Assembly: GCA_018828385.1 (NCBI GenBank)
Contig: JAHJVE010000023.1
Span: 558,001-622,000 of the forward strand
Length of the DNA stretch: 64,000 nucleotides
Direction of reading: 5' to 3'
Origin: Gammaproteobacteria bacterium
GTDB taxonomy: Bacteria > Pseudomonadota > Gammaproteobacteria > Burkholderiales > Rhodocyclaceae
Shown: positions 28,766 to 38,800 of the stretch, piece by piece
How the letters are laid out: each line of letters opens with the position of its first letter
Position numbering within the stretch: position 1 is the first letter of the stretch
Translations under genes and position numbers: made by a program
Notes under the pieces: model-generated
Databases searched by the model: none
Told to the model about the DNA's origin: nothing
What the model saw: only the letters and a program-made list of their open reading frames with translations

Positions 28766-28802
28766 CCTACGGTCAACCGGAAATTTTGGCCAAAATCAAA
28801 AG
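28766..28802 (+). repeat. dispersed uptake-like motif, copy 8
   Basis: Intergenic between two convergent genes: CCTACGGTCAACCGGAAATT, then TTGGCCAAAATCAAAAG. Close to consensus. Confidence 0.82.
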
Positions 28803-28817
28803 GCCGGAACGGTCCGA

Positions 28818-29516
<699 letters not shown>

Positions 29517-29604
29517 CTCCCGCCCATTTACCTGCATTTCACAGCCGCTCAAGATATTCCGACAACATTACCGGATGATGATATTAAGATTTCCGCCGCG
29601 GCAT

Positions 29605-30306
29605 TCACCAGAAATACCAGGCGCCGGTCGCCAGCACCCAGATCCCCAGGCCGGCGTTGGTCACGGCATGCGCCACGATGGCCACCCACAGGTTGCCGCT
29701 GCGCATATAGAGCCAGCCATAGACCAGGCCAGCCAGCATGCCGGCCGCCCACTGGCTGTGCTCAAGCCCGAAAACGAGGCTGGAAACAAGCACGGCGCGC
29801 AAACCGATGCGCGCCGGGTCGACCGCCGAGAAATCGGCCTCTTCGAGCCAGCGCATGACCAGCGAGCGCCAGAACAATTCCTCCATGAGCGGCACCACCA
29901 GCGCCGAACCGGCCAGTCGCATGAGGGCCAGCGGCCAATCGATACCACCATCGGCAGCGTCTGGCACGAAGCCGGAACCCGACTCGCCGAGCACAAAAAT
30001 GCCGCTATCCAGCAACAACCAGATGCCCAGAACCATCAGGCCGGCCGTCAGGGCCAACCCGATTTCCCGAGCTGATGGACGACGTGCCGCGGTGAGTTCG
30101 GTGAAGCCCGGCCAAAACGCGAAGAGCAGTCCGGCCACCAGCGCAGCGCGCAGGCCGTACAACCAGTGCGGTTCGATCACCTCTGCCAACTGCGCCGCCA
30201 ACCACGGCTCAGCCGCCATCAGGCCGATGAACACGGCAAACGGCACGGCACGGGCCAGCACCGGGGCTGGCCAGGGCAAGCCCCGGGTCAGAACCTCCGT
30301 GCTCAC
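29605..30306 (-). CDS. CAAX-protease-like (CPBP) membrane protein, PEP-CTERM-associated type
   Basis: 233 aa with about seven hydrophobic helices. The CPBP/Abi motifs are present: PLMEELFWRSLVMRWL (E-E-x-x-x-R), FGLEHSQWAAG and HAVTNAG, giving the glutamate and histidines of an intramembrane glutamic protease. Its length and sequence resemble the CAAX-protease-related family that accompanies exosortase/PEP-CTERM systems (TIGR03008 as I recall it). The GTG start overlaps the preceding stop (GTGA), making it the last gene of the long tpsB-exbB-porin run. Confidence 0.8.
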   Translation of the reverse strand: MSTEVLTRGLPWPAPVLARAVPFAVFIGLMAAEPWLAAQLAEVIEPHWLYGLRAALVAGLLFAFWPGFTELTAARRPSAREIGLALTAGLMVLGIWLLLDSGIFVLGESGSGFVPDAADGGIDWPLALMRLAGSALVVPLMEELFWRSLVMRWLEEADFSAVDPARIGLRAVLVSSLVFGLEHSQWAAGMLAGLVYGWLYMRSGNLWVAIVAHAVTNAGLGIWVLATGAWYFW

Positions 30307-30893
30307 GATCCGGCGCGCCGGCTATCCAGCTTCTCGCGCATGTCCTCGACGGCGTTCTCGATTTCCACCCGCTTCAGGCCGGTGAAAGGCTCATGCTGCA
30401 AGCTGCTGTCCAGGCAGGATTTTTTTTCGTAGAGATCCAGTATCTCGCCACTCACCTTGCGCAGTTCCTGGCCGCGCTCGGTGCACACTTGAAGCTGCTG
30501 CTTCTCGGCCTTCAGTGCTGCCTGCAGACGCTTGCCTTCGGCCTCGGCGGCCCGCTGCGCTTCCCGGGTCCGGGCCAGTTCGGCCTCGGTTTCGGCCAGC
30601 TTGGCGGCCATCGCCTCGCCCTCGGCGCGCAAGGTTTTGACATCGCGACTCAGCCCGGCGGCCCGGCGCGACTCGCCGTCGACCTTTTTTCGCACCTCGC
30701 CCAGTTCGGTCTCGGCGCTTGCCTTCTCCTCGGCCAGGCGGATCTTTTCCCGCTCGAGCTGGCGCTGGATCTGTTGCAAACGACGCACCTCAGCCTTGCC
30801 CGAATCGCCCTTCTTCTCGGCAGCGATGCCCGGCGTGGCAATAAACGCCGCGGCCAGCAGCAAGATCGCCAGTGTTGTCCTAGAAGCGCACAT
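30303..30893 (-). CDS. exported coiled-coil protein
   Basis: About 196 aa from the ATG at 30893, overlapping the porin stop by 14 bp. A signal peptide (LAILLLAAAFIATPGIAA) is followed by a 120-residue charged coiled coil (LEREKIRLAEEKASAETELG and similar) and a short C-terminal tail with two cysteines (VCTERGQEL, KKSCLDSS). No enzymatic motif. In this place it may be a periplasmic spacer or adaptor for the ExbBD-TonB-like system; that is inference. Confidence 0.78.
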   Translation of the reverse strand: MCASRTTLAILLLAAAFIATPGIAAEKKGDSGKAEVRRLQQIQRQLEREKIRLAEEKASAETELGEVRKKVDGESRRAAGLSRDVKTLRAEGEAMAAKLAETEAELARTREAQRAAEAEGKRLQAALKAEKQQLQVCTERGQELRKVSGEILDLYEKKSCLDSSLQHEPFTGLKRVEIENAVEDMREKLDSRRAGS

Positions 30894-32511
30894 TGACGTC
30901 AGCCTGAAGAAGTTCAACCCCGAAACGATGCGCCGGATCGAGCGAGAAGGACTCGATGGATTCGGCCGACAGCCAGCGCAACGACAGCCAGGCGTTCTGA
31001 TCCATCGCGTAACTCATGCCGAGCTGGTATCCCTTGAGATTGGTCCCGCCCAGGCCGAAATCCGAGTCGGTAAAGGCGTCGACCGTAGCATCCGAGCCGA
31101 TGTAGCGATAAGTGAAGGAGGTCTGCCAGTCATGCTGATTCTTCAGCTTGGGCATGCCCACGGTGAGCCTGAAGAGGTAACCGTAGTCTTTGCCATCGGT
31201 CAGGGCGACGCCTGTCCGGCTCAGAATTTCGCCACGATCGAACGCCGTGTTCTTGACATAGTCGGCCGTCAGCACAACGTGGAACGGATCGAAATGAGCC
31301 AGATCGAGCGAGGCGGTCAGGTTGAGCGGACGGAACTTGGAGGCGAGGCCCCAGATGCTGTTCGTATCGGCCTGGTAAGCCGTATCGAACAGCGTATTGC
31401 CCTTCTGGCGCAGGCCAGAACCATACTCGTACTGGCCGTAGGTTGCCGAACCACCCAACTGGTAGCTCTGGTAATTCGCCAGTGTTTCGGGGCGCCCCTC
31501 GAGATTGTCGTAATCGTAAAGCGCAGCCCCAAAGCTCAGGCGCGCGTTGTGAAGCAACTGCCACTTGGCACCCAGCTGGGCACCCCGCAACCAACGACTG
31601 CTCTTCGACGGCGGGCCGTCCTCACGCATCGGAAAAGCGCCGACGGTCAGGAAGGGACGAAAATCGCCATCGGCGAAACTGGGCTTGAACGTCGCCGCAA
31701 ACCCTTCGAAATTCAAGTCTTCATCCCAGACCAGATCGGTCGACATCCAGGGATTCGGAACACGTCCGCCGGTCACCGACAACCACTCGACCGGATCGTA
31801 TTTCAGGTACGCACGATCGACCAGGAACTGATACTTGTTGAAATCCTGCCCCAGGGTCTGATTGGTGGACACGCGGTCGCTCGTCGTGCCGGTCGCGAGG
31901 CGGACCCCGGCGCTCCAGTCACCCGACACCTTGGCCAGCATGGCCAGCCTGGCCCGCACGCGGAAACGCTCACGATCAGTCTGGGTATTCGCCGAAACCG
32001 GGATGAAGCCGGCGGCCCGGGTCGTTTCGGGGGATGAAGTCAGCGCCAGGAAATAGTCGTCGGGCGTCGCATTGCTCTTGGCAAACTCCTCCATCTGATA
32101 ACGCACCCGAATATCGCCTTCCCACTTGATCCGATCCAGCCACGACGGCACGGCATTCGGCTCGGCCCAGCGCTCGGCCTTGGCCTGGGCCAGCACTTCC
32201 TGGCGCAGTTGTTCGCGGATCTCGGTCTTGACGATTTCCGGAACGTACTGGACGCGCACCGGCGCCGACCCCTTCGGCTTTTCGCGGGCCGCTGTTTTCG
32301 CGGCCTTGGCCTGGGCTGCCTTGACCATTGCATCGGCCTTTTCGCGGCTGAAAATACCCTGCTCAACCAGCGCGTCGATCAGATTGAGCGTCGTTTCGCG
32401 CAAGGTTTCGAGCGATTCCCGGTCGTCGGCCAGGGCCGGCTGACCAGCCGCCAGCAAGCCGACAAAGACGCCGACCATGGCTTTGTGCAAAGGTTTTTGC
32501 GTGAATTTCAT
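30880..32511 (-). CDS. putative outer-membrane porin with N-terminal periplasmic extension
   Basis: 543 aa. Signal peptide (MVGVFVGLLAAGQPALA), then a helical Ala/Lys-rich segment (residues about 30-105), then a beta-barrel with alternating strands ending in VELLQADVNVRF with C-terminal Phe, the outer-membrane insertion signal. Segments such as WEGDIRVRYQMEEF, YLKYDPVEWLSVTGGRVPNPW fit the Porin_5 'putative porin' family. GAGAG lies upstream of the ATG at 32511. It follows the tonB-like gene, so it may be the outer-membrane partner of that energised system, although it has no plug domain. Confidence 0.83.
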   Translation of the reverse strand: MKFTQKPLHKAMVGVFVGLLAAGQPALADDRESLETLRETTLNLIDALVEQGIFSREKADAMVKAAQAKAAKTAAREKPKGSAPVRVQYVPEIVKTEIREQLRQEVLAQAKAERWAEPNAVPSWLDRIKWEGDIRVRYQMEEFAKSNATPDDYFLALTSSPETTRAAGFIPVSANTQTDRERFRVRARLAMLAKVSGDWSAGVRLATGTTSDRVSTNQTLGQDFNKYQFLVDRAYLKYDPVEWLSVTGGRVPNPWMSTDLVWDEDLNFEGFAATFKPSFADGDFRPFLTVGAFPMREDGPPSKSSRWLRGAQLGAKWQLLHNARLSFGAALYDYDNLEGRPETLANYQSYQLGGSATYGQYEYGSGLRQKGNTLFDTAYQADTNSIWGLASKFRPLNLTASLDLAHFDPFHVVLTADYVKNTAFDRGEILSRTGVALTDGKDYGYLFRLTVGMPKLKNQHDWQTSFTYRYIGSDATVDAFTDSDFGLGGTNLKGYQLGMSYAMDQNAWLSLRWLSAESIESFSLDPAHRFGVELLQADVNVRF

Positions 32512-32547
32512 GGATTTCTCTCGTGGTTTCTTCAATTCAATTCGTGA

Positions 32548-33213
32548 TCAGGGCGCGCCGCGGGCGGTGATGCGCAGGCGGATCGGCTGCGCCATGTTCT
32601 CGGGCGGCGCTTCGCGCATGGCGGCAACCTGCAGCAGGGCTTCGCGGAGCTGTTCGTCCAGCCCGGCATTGCCCGTGCTCTGCGCCAGATCGGCCTTCTC
32701 GACCGAGCCGTCGCGGCGCAGCCAGACGCGCACGGTGACGCGATAGTCGGATTCCTTGAGCTTGCGATTGCGGCTCAGCTGTTCCTGCAGATGGCGCTGC
32801 AAGCGGCCGGCGTACATGCCCTGCATGCCGGCGCCACCAATTGCCCCGCCGGCGTATTCGCGGCCAACCGTGCCGGCACCAAAGGCGCTGTCGCCGTCGC
32901 CGGCCGCGCCTTCCATCTTGAGCGGCTCGTTCTGGGCCGGTTGCGGCGTCTCCTTGGGCGGCTCCATCTTGACGTCCTTGGGATTTTCCTTGGGCGGCTC
33001 GGGCTTCTTCTCTTCCTTGGGCGGCGGCGGAGGCGGCGGTGGCTTATCGGGCAGCAGGGTGATGACCGGCGGCTTGCGCGGCTTGCCGGACTTGCCGTTC
33101 ATCAGGCTCATGACGCCCCATACCATGAGGCCGAGCACGACCACGCCAAGCAGCACGAGGACAGCGATCTTCAGCCAGCGACGCGGCGGCGGATTCTGGT
33201 TTTGCATGGTCAT
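32548..33213 (-). CDS. TonB-like energy transducer
   Basis: 221 aa. One transmembrane helix (IAVLVLLGVVVLGLMVWGV), then a Pro/Lys/Glu-rich periplasm-spanning region (eight prolines near residue 60, PKEEKKPEPPKENPK), then a C-terminal TonB-type domain (LQRHLQEQLSRNRKL, YRVTVRVWLRRDGSVEKADL, LDEQLREALLQ). It couples proton-motive force harvested by ExbB/ExbD to an outer-membrane partner. The start overlaps the exbD stop by 1-4 bp. Confidence 0.88.
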   Translation of the reverse strand: MTMQNQNPPPRRWLKIAVLVLLGVVVLGLMVWGVMSLMNGKSGKPRKPPVITLLPDKPPPPPPPPKEEKKPEPPKENPKDVKMEPPKETPQPAQNEPLKMEGAAGDGDSAFGAGTVGREYAGGAIGGAGMQGMYAGRLQRHLQEQLSRNRKLKESDYRVTVRVWLRRDGSVEKADLAQSTGNAGLDEQLREALLQVAAMREAPPENMAQPIRLRITARGAP

Positions 33214-33617
33214 CAGTTGCCGATTCTTGCCGTGACGAGTCCCACCGAGCCGATGCCCATGGCACCGGTGAGGTCGAGCACTTCGACCACCCGCGCGTAA
33301 TTGACTGCCGGGTCGCCCTTGAGGACGACCGAGGCCTTCGGGTCGCGCGCCATCGTCGCCTTGAGCTGGACCTCCAGTTCGCGGACGGTGACGCCGACAC
33401 CGTTGAGATGCAGCGAGCCGTCCGGCTTGATCTGGACGATCTTGATCTCGTGCTTCTCGGTGCTCGGCTTGTTCGATGGCTTGGGCAGGTTGATCGACAT
33501 GCCCGACACCGAGGCGGTGGTCATCAGGATGAAAATGACCAGCAGCACATAGGCAAGGTCGAGCATCGGCGTGACGTTGATGCTGTCGTAGGGTTTGGTT
33601 TCGGACTGAACGTGCAT
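33213..33617 (-). CDS. exbD: ExbD-like biopolymer transport protein (second copy)
   Basis: 134 aa, one transmembrane helix (MLDLAYVLLVIFILMTTASV) with the conserved membrane Asp needed for proton coupling, preceded by YDSINVTPMLD and followed by a periplasmic alpha/beta domain. About half identical to the ExbD encoded immediately upstream, so a tandem duplication is likely; the two may form a heterodimer like ExbD/TolR pairs. Confidence 0.93.
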   Translation of the reverse strand: MHVQSETKPYDSINVTPMLDLAYVLLVIFILMTTASVSGMSINLPKPSNKPSTEKHEIKIVQIKPDGSLHLNGVGVTVRELEVQLKATMARDPKASVVLKGDPAVNYARVVEVLDLTGAMGIGSVGLVTARIGN

Positions 33618-33620
33618 CGC

Positions 33621-34025
33621 CTACCTCTGCGCCCGGGTAGTGGCCAGACCAAGATCAGTGATGCCGTTGCGCTTGAGCAGCTCCATAACCTCCATGACCT
33701 TGGCGTACTGGGCCTGACCGTCGCCCTTGATGACGATGGACAGCGCCGGGTTGGCGGCCAGATTCTGTGCGAGGCGCAGGTCGAGCTGTTCCATGGTCAC
33801 CGGGTAGGCGTCCAGAAAGACGTCGCCGTTGCGGGCCACCGTCACTGCCTTGGTGCCCGGCTTGGCCAGGCTGGTGCTGGCCACCGTCTTCGGCAACTCG
33901 ACCTTGACGCCCTGCACCGAAGCCGTCGTCATGATGATGAAGATGACGAGCAGCACATAGGCGAGGTCGAGCATCGGCGTGACGTTGATCTCGTCATAAG
34001 GCTGGTTGTCTTCCTGAACGTGCAT
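33621..34025 (-). CDS. exbD: ExbD-like biopolymer transport protein (first copy)
   Basis: 134 aa with YDEINVTPMLDLAYVLLVIF, the same layout and length as its downstream neighbour 3 bp away. The periplasmic part carries SIVIKGDGQAQYAKVMEVME. Lies 15 bp after the ExbB fusion gene. Confidence 0.93.
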   Translation of the reverse strand: MHVQEDNQPYDEINVTPMLDLAYVLLVIFIIMTTASVQGVKVELPKTVASTSLAKPGTKAVTVARNGDVFLDAYPVTMEQLDLRLAQNLAANPALSIVIKGDGQAQYAKVMEVMELLKRNGITDLGLATTRAQR

Positions 34026-34040
34026 CGGGCTCGTTCCCGC

Positions 34041-35777
34041 TTAGACGGCGTACAGCTCGGCCGACTTGGTCAGGAACTCGTCGGCGAACACCTGAGTGTC
34101 GGCTGAAACGTTCTTGATCTTGATGGCCAGCCAGTTGTAGCCGAACAGGGCGGGAATGGCCACGGCCAGACCGGCGACGGTGGCGACCAGCGCCGCGGCG
34201 ATACCCGGCGCAATCGAGTTCACATTGACGTCGCCCGCCGCGGCAATCGCCGCGAAAGTGATCATGACGCCGACCACAGTACCGAGCAGGCCAAGGAAAG
34301 GGCCGCCTGAAATGGCGATGGTGAGCAGCACGATCTGGCTGTTCAGGCGCTGGTTTTCGCGAACCAGTCCAGCATCCATGGCAGCGCGGATCGAATTGAG
34401 CGCGGCATCGGAGAGCTTGTTTTCGACACCGCTCTTGGTCTGCGTGTCGAAGCGGTGATGCATTTCCTGGATGCCGATCTTGTAGAGCCGGAAGATCGTT
34501 GAATGGCGCAACGCCTCGTCTTCGCTCAGTGCCTTGGTATCCATCGAGTCCGGTTGCAGCAGCTTGCGCGGATTGTCGCGAAAGCGGTTGAGGAAGGCAT
34601 CGTTGGCCTTTTCCGCATTGCCCAGGAACATCGTCTTGCCGATCATGACAGCAACGCTGATGACGGCCATGACAGCAAGGATGCCGATGACGACCCAGCC
34701 GTCCACCGTCAGCGCGCCGAGCAGGATGCCAACGTAGGAAGCTTCTTCACCCGCCTCTTCTTCCTCGACGCCATACATCAGGCTGTCCGGCTGCTGGCTG
34801 CCATACAGGGCCTTGATGTAATCGGCCGAGCGCGAGGTCGCAGCCAGCGTCACTTCATCCAGCTCGCCCTGGAAACCGGCACCGATCTGGATGTCGCCAG
34901 CGGTGTCGTCGAGCGCGATATCGGCCGTGCCGGCTTCGGCACCTTCCATGTAGAAAGTCAGCCTGCCGCCGATCAGCGTCATCGCCACGTGTTGCCAGGT
35001 ATCAGCCAGCACCGTCGCCGACGACGGAAACTCCTTGCCATTGACCACCGCCACCAGCTTGCTGCCATTGACCGCCAGCGCCAGGCTCTTGCCGCCTTCG
35101 CTTTGCTGGAACAGGGTGCCGGAAGCATTGGCCACCGGCTTGATCCACGCCGTGAATGTCAGGCCATTGGCGGTAATCAGCTTGAGCGAGGGAGACGCCG
35201 GAACCGTCAGCGTCGTGCTGCCATCCAGGCTGGCCGCGTCGCCGAGCGGGCCGGCGACGGGTTTGATTGTCAAATTTTGCGGATTATTCCGGTTGACCGT
35301 GGAATCCTGTACCGGACCGTTGTCGGAGAAATGCAGCACCAGATTCTGGGCGGCATCGTAGCTGCCCTTGGCATCACTGGCAGCAGCCGCTTTTTCATTA
35401 CCCCAGAGCAGCGTGACCGCGTCCGTTTTGGCCAACGGCGCCAGCTTGGGCTGCTGCACCCAGATCACTGCCAGCTCGTTGGTCGAATCATATTTTTCGA
35501 TGTGGAAACGCAGCGGCGTCTTGCCGTCGCCGGCCGTCACGCGCAGGTCGCTGCCGTCCGGCTTGGCTTCGGCAAAGGCAAAATTGCCGGTGTGCAGGCG
35601 CAAGGCCAGCGGCAACTGGGTGGCCCCCAGCTTCAACTCGACGCCCTCGGCCGTCGTGTCGATCAGCGTCTTCTGCTTGTACTGCCAGTCGTCCGGATTG
35701 AAACCATCCGCCGCTTGCGCGTTCAGGGCAACAAAGCTCGCCGCCGCCATCATCCAGTGTGCAAAGTTTCTCATCAT
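34041..35777 (-). CDS. DUF2341/LamG - ExbB (MotA/TolQ) fusion protein
   Basis: 578 aa. Signal peptide (FAHWMMAAASFVALNAQA), then a DUF2341-like domain (residues about 25-150, WQYKQKTLIDTTAEGV), a LamG/concanavalin-like domain (about 170-330, NGLTFTAWIKPVANASGTLF, AGFQGELDEVTLA), a membrane helix near 360 and a complete MotA/TolQ/ExbB proton channel (about 400-570, GGPFLGLLGTVVGVMITFAA, LVATVAGLAVAIPALFGYN). A normal ExbB is 220-240 aa; here a carbohydrate-binding-like sensor is fused in the periplasm. Start at the MM pair (35777). A dispersed-motif copy (35268-35301) encodes STVNRNNPQNL. Confidence 0.9.
   Translation of the reverse strand: MMRNFAHWMMAAASFVALNAQAADGFNPDDWQYKQKTLIDTTAEGVELKLGATQLPLALRLHTGNFAFAEAKPDGSDLRVTAGDGKTPLRFHIEKYDSTNELAVIWVQQPKLAPLAKTDAVTLLWGNEKAAAASDAKGSYDAAQNLVLHFSDNGPVQDSTVNRNNPQNLTIKPVAGPLGDAASLDGSTTLTVPASPSLKLITANGLTFTAWIKPVANASGTLFQQSEGGKSLALAVNGSKLVAVVNGKEFPSSATVLADTWQHVAMTLIGGRLTFYMEGAEAGTADIALDDTAGDIQIGAGFQGELDEVTLAATSRSADYIKALYGSQQPDSLMYGVEEEEAGEEASYVGILLGALTVDGWVVIGILAVMAVISVAVMIGKTMFLGNAEKANDAFLNRFRDNPRKLLQPDSMDTKALSEDEALRHSTIFRLYKIGIQEMHHRFDTQTKSGVENKLSDAALNSIRAAMDAGLVRENQRLNSQIVLLTIAISGGPFLGLLGTVVGVMITFAAIAAAGDVNVNSIAPGIAAALVATVAGLAVAIPALFGYNWLAIKIKNVSADTQVFADEFLTKSAELYAV
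35268..35301 (-). repeat. dispersed uptake-like motif, copy 9 (in coding sequence)
   Basis: Co-directional, in the linker between the DUF2341 and LamG domains: CCACGGTCAACCGGAATAAT, then CCGCAAAATTTGACA. Encodes STVNRNNPQNL. Confidence 0.68.
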
Positions 35778-35832
35778 CTTCAATGTTGTTGGGTTGATCT
35801 GACTATTATGAAAACCGTTTTTTACAGGCGTG

Positions 35833-38800
35833 CTACCCCGTCGTCCGGGGTTTGCATTTACCGTCGTCGCCCTTCCCGGATGGACAATCCGGCATCGCCT
35901 CGGGACCGCCATCAAGCACCTCGACGGTCAGCATGCCGCCAGACCCTTCGCGCCTGCCGGCACCTGGCGCGGCATCTTCGAGCGCCTGGTTTTCCGAATT
36001 GGTCGGCGAGGTAACGGCTGCAACCGGGGCGGCAGTAGCCGCCGCGGCCGGCGCCCCGGTCACGGCACCCGCTGCCTGAATGTTGCTGGCATTGAGAATG
36101 ACGCGCGCGCCGAGCGTGATGTTGCCGGTACTGCGCAGGCCGGCATCGCCGGCATCGATCGCCCCTTCCGGTGCGAACAGGTCCATGTCGCTGGGCGGCG
36201 TGTCATCGCGCGAAGCGAGTACGCCGATCCCCGAACCGGATACCGAGTTGGCGGTATCGAGGACGATCTGACCGTTACGCACGACGAGGACCGGCGGTGG
36301 CGTCGAGTTCACCGTCTTCGCGCCGCTACCGGCATCGATGTTGCCCCGATCTGCCCAGATCATGATGTTGCCGCCGTCGAGCGTGAATACCCGCGACTGA
36401 TTGACCAGGAAATCGTCGGCAACATAGCCCAGGATATCGCCGCCGTTGATGGTGAAGATGCCCTGATCCGAAGCCGCTTTCGACAAGGAGGGCGCGGCCA
36501 CGCCAACCACGGTGTTGCCGCCCGGCACGAGCATCTGGATATTGCCCTCCTGCTCGGTCTTGATCTGACTCATCGAGAGCAGGATGTCGCCCTTGCCGAC
36601 ATTGGCGGCGGGGAACAAGGCTGCGGCCAGCGTCCGCCCCTTGTCGTACTGCGACGGATCGCCGCTATTCTGCGCAGCCCGCCCGTACTCGGTGAGTTTT
36701 CCGTAGAAAACATCGAGCACTTCGGCATCGCTGACCGCTTCGCCGTCAATGATTTTCTGGTGAATGGCCTGCAGGCCCGCATTCCTGGCCAGTTCGGCCG
36801 CTGAATAGGATTTGTCCGGGTCAATCAGGTTGACCAGTTCGGTTCTGCCCGAAGCCAGCTCCTTGTACAAACCCTGATAGTCCGGCGTGCCACCGGCGAT
36901 AGCCAGGATATTGGCGCCCCCCTCCGGCAGATAGGGATTATCGAGATTGCCGCGCGTCACGATGCCCTGGGTATCGGCCAGATCGATCGTTCCCTTGGCC
37001 TGGACCAGTACCGAGCCGTCGCCACCGACCTGTATGCCCTTGAGCGGGTCAGTTACCGGGGTAGGCAGATTCTTTGGATCGGTCACCGTCTGGTAGTCGT
37101 AGCGGATGTCTCCTCCAGCCTTGATGACGCTTACGTCATCGGCATGGTTATGCTGAATATCGAGGCTCATGTTCTTGATGTCGCCACCCGCCTCGATGAG
37201 CACGGCCTCGTTGAACAGATGTGCCTCGTCAGCCCCCCTGTACAAACGTCGGTCAACGATATCTCCGGTCAGCGCGACGAGGCGGCTAGGCTCGGTATCG
37301 TTGGCGTGCCAGTTCTGGGCGGTGTGTTTTTCGAGCGCGGCTCCGGACTGCAAGGCGCTCAACAGCACAAAACCGGTCTCGCCCAGCAAGCCATTGCCCA
37401 GCACAGGATTCCGCACACTCGGCAGGTAGCGCTCGGCCAGATCGAGTTGTTGAATCGACGATGAAAGCCCGATCGCACCCTGTGCCAGCATGTCCAGCTG
37501 GCCCGACTGTCCCGGTACTTGAACCACCGAACCACCGATATCGCCACTCAGCGCCGCGACTTTCACCTGCGCCGGCATCAGCCGGTGGGTCTCGCTGTCC
37601 ATCACCCCGTAAACCGTATCCTGGGCGTTCAGTCCGACATTGCCGGCCACGGAAACGACATCGAGCGCCGAACGTTCGCCAAAGGTACCCAGGCGCACAC
37701 TGTAGTTGCCGGTCACCGTAACCAATCCCGACGTTGCCTTGGCACCCGTCGTATAGGTGCCGTTGTAGAGCCAGTTGGTGTTGGCCCACAGGGGGTTGTA
37801 CACATTGCCCAGTTGGACGTCCTGCCGGCCAACGACATCGACGCTGCTGTTACCAATGGCGACCGTCGTGTAGAAATTGTTGTCGACCAGATCGCCATTG
37901 CCATTCGTGGTGACGATGACATAGGGCTTGATCGCATCGGCTGTCAGCGTCACCTTGCCGGTTTCGGCATAGAGCATCCCGCCGATGATCGAGCCTTGCG
38001 CCTGCACGCTCAGGTCACCGCCGCCCATGATCAACGCCCGGTCAGGCTGCGCCTCGCCATCCACCGTCGGCACCCGACCGCTGGTTGGAATGGCCACGAT
38101 GGCATTGCTGATGTCGCTGCCCGCCGTCAGGCTGATATCACCACCGCCGAATGCGGCGATACCCGACTGGAACGAGGCAACCCGCGACCACCATTGCAGG
38201 TTCTTGTTGCCCCCCACCCGCATCAGCCATTCGTTGGGATTGCCCTGATAAACCGACGCCAGTTCAGGTTTTTCAACCTCAATCGAACCGCCAGCCTGCA
38301 GCGAGACGTCACCACCGCCGGTCAGGAAAGCCGAGTACACACCCTTCGCCGTGTAGTTGTTATTGACGAAAGCCGGTGTAAAGCCATCGAGCTCTGTCGT
38401 ATCGGTCACACCTGCCGTATAAATCGCCGCCCGGTCGCCAAGCTGGATGTCTTTCGCGGCGGCAATATCGATGCTGCCCGTCCCGGTGCGGATCAGTTTG
38501 TTGTCGGCCAGAACCAGACTGCCTGTCGTGGCCGAAGCATTCGTCCCCAGCGGCGAGGCCTGATCGGCATCCGCCCCGGCGACGAGCCGGAACGACCAGC
38601 TATCGCCGCCGCTGCCGACGCGGGCATCGCGATAAATATCGGCCACCCCGGCGGTTGCCGAACCGTTCCGGACGAAACCGTCGGTGATCGTACCGCTGAC
38701 CAGCAGATCGCCCTCGGCACGAAGCGTCAGGGCGCCAACTGCGCCAGCAGCGCTGGTGCCGGCAAAGCTCCAGTCGTTGCCGACCAACAGCTTGCCAGTC

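Noticed and set aside
32990..33060. Low-complexity repeats coding for proline tracts in the TonB-like gene (and at 22530 in the PilP-like gene)
   Set aside because: Ordinary proline-rich periplasmic spacers; no sign of phase-variable repeat units.
33405..33422. GAGCCGTCCGGCT in exbD, resembling the EpsA dyad
   Set aside because: Wrong centre, lies inside coding sequence and differs in both outer arms.
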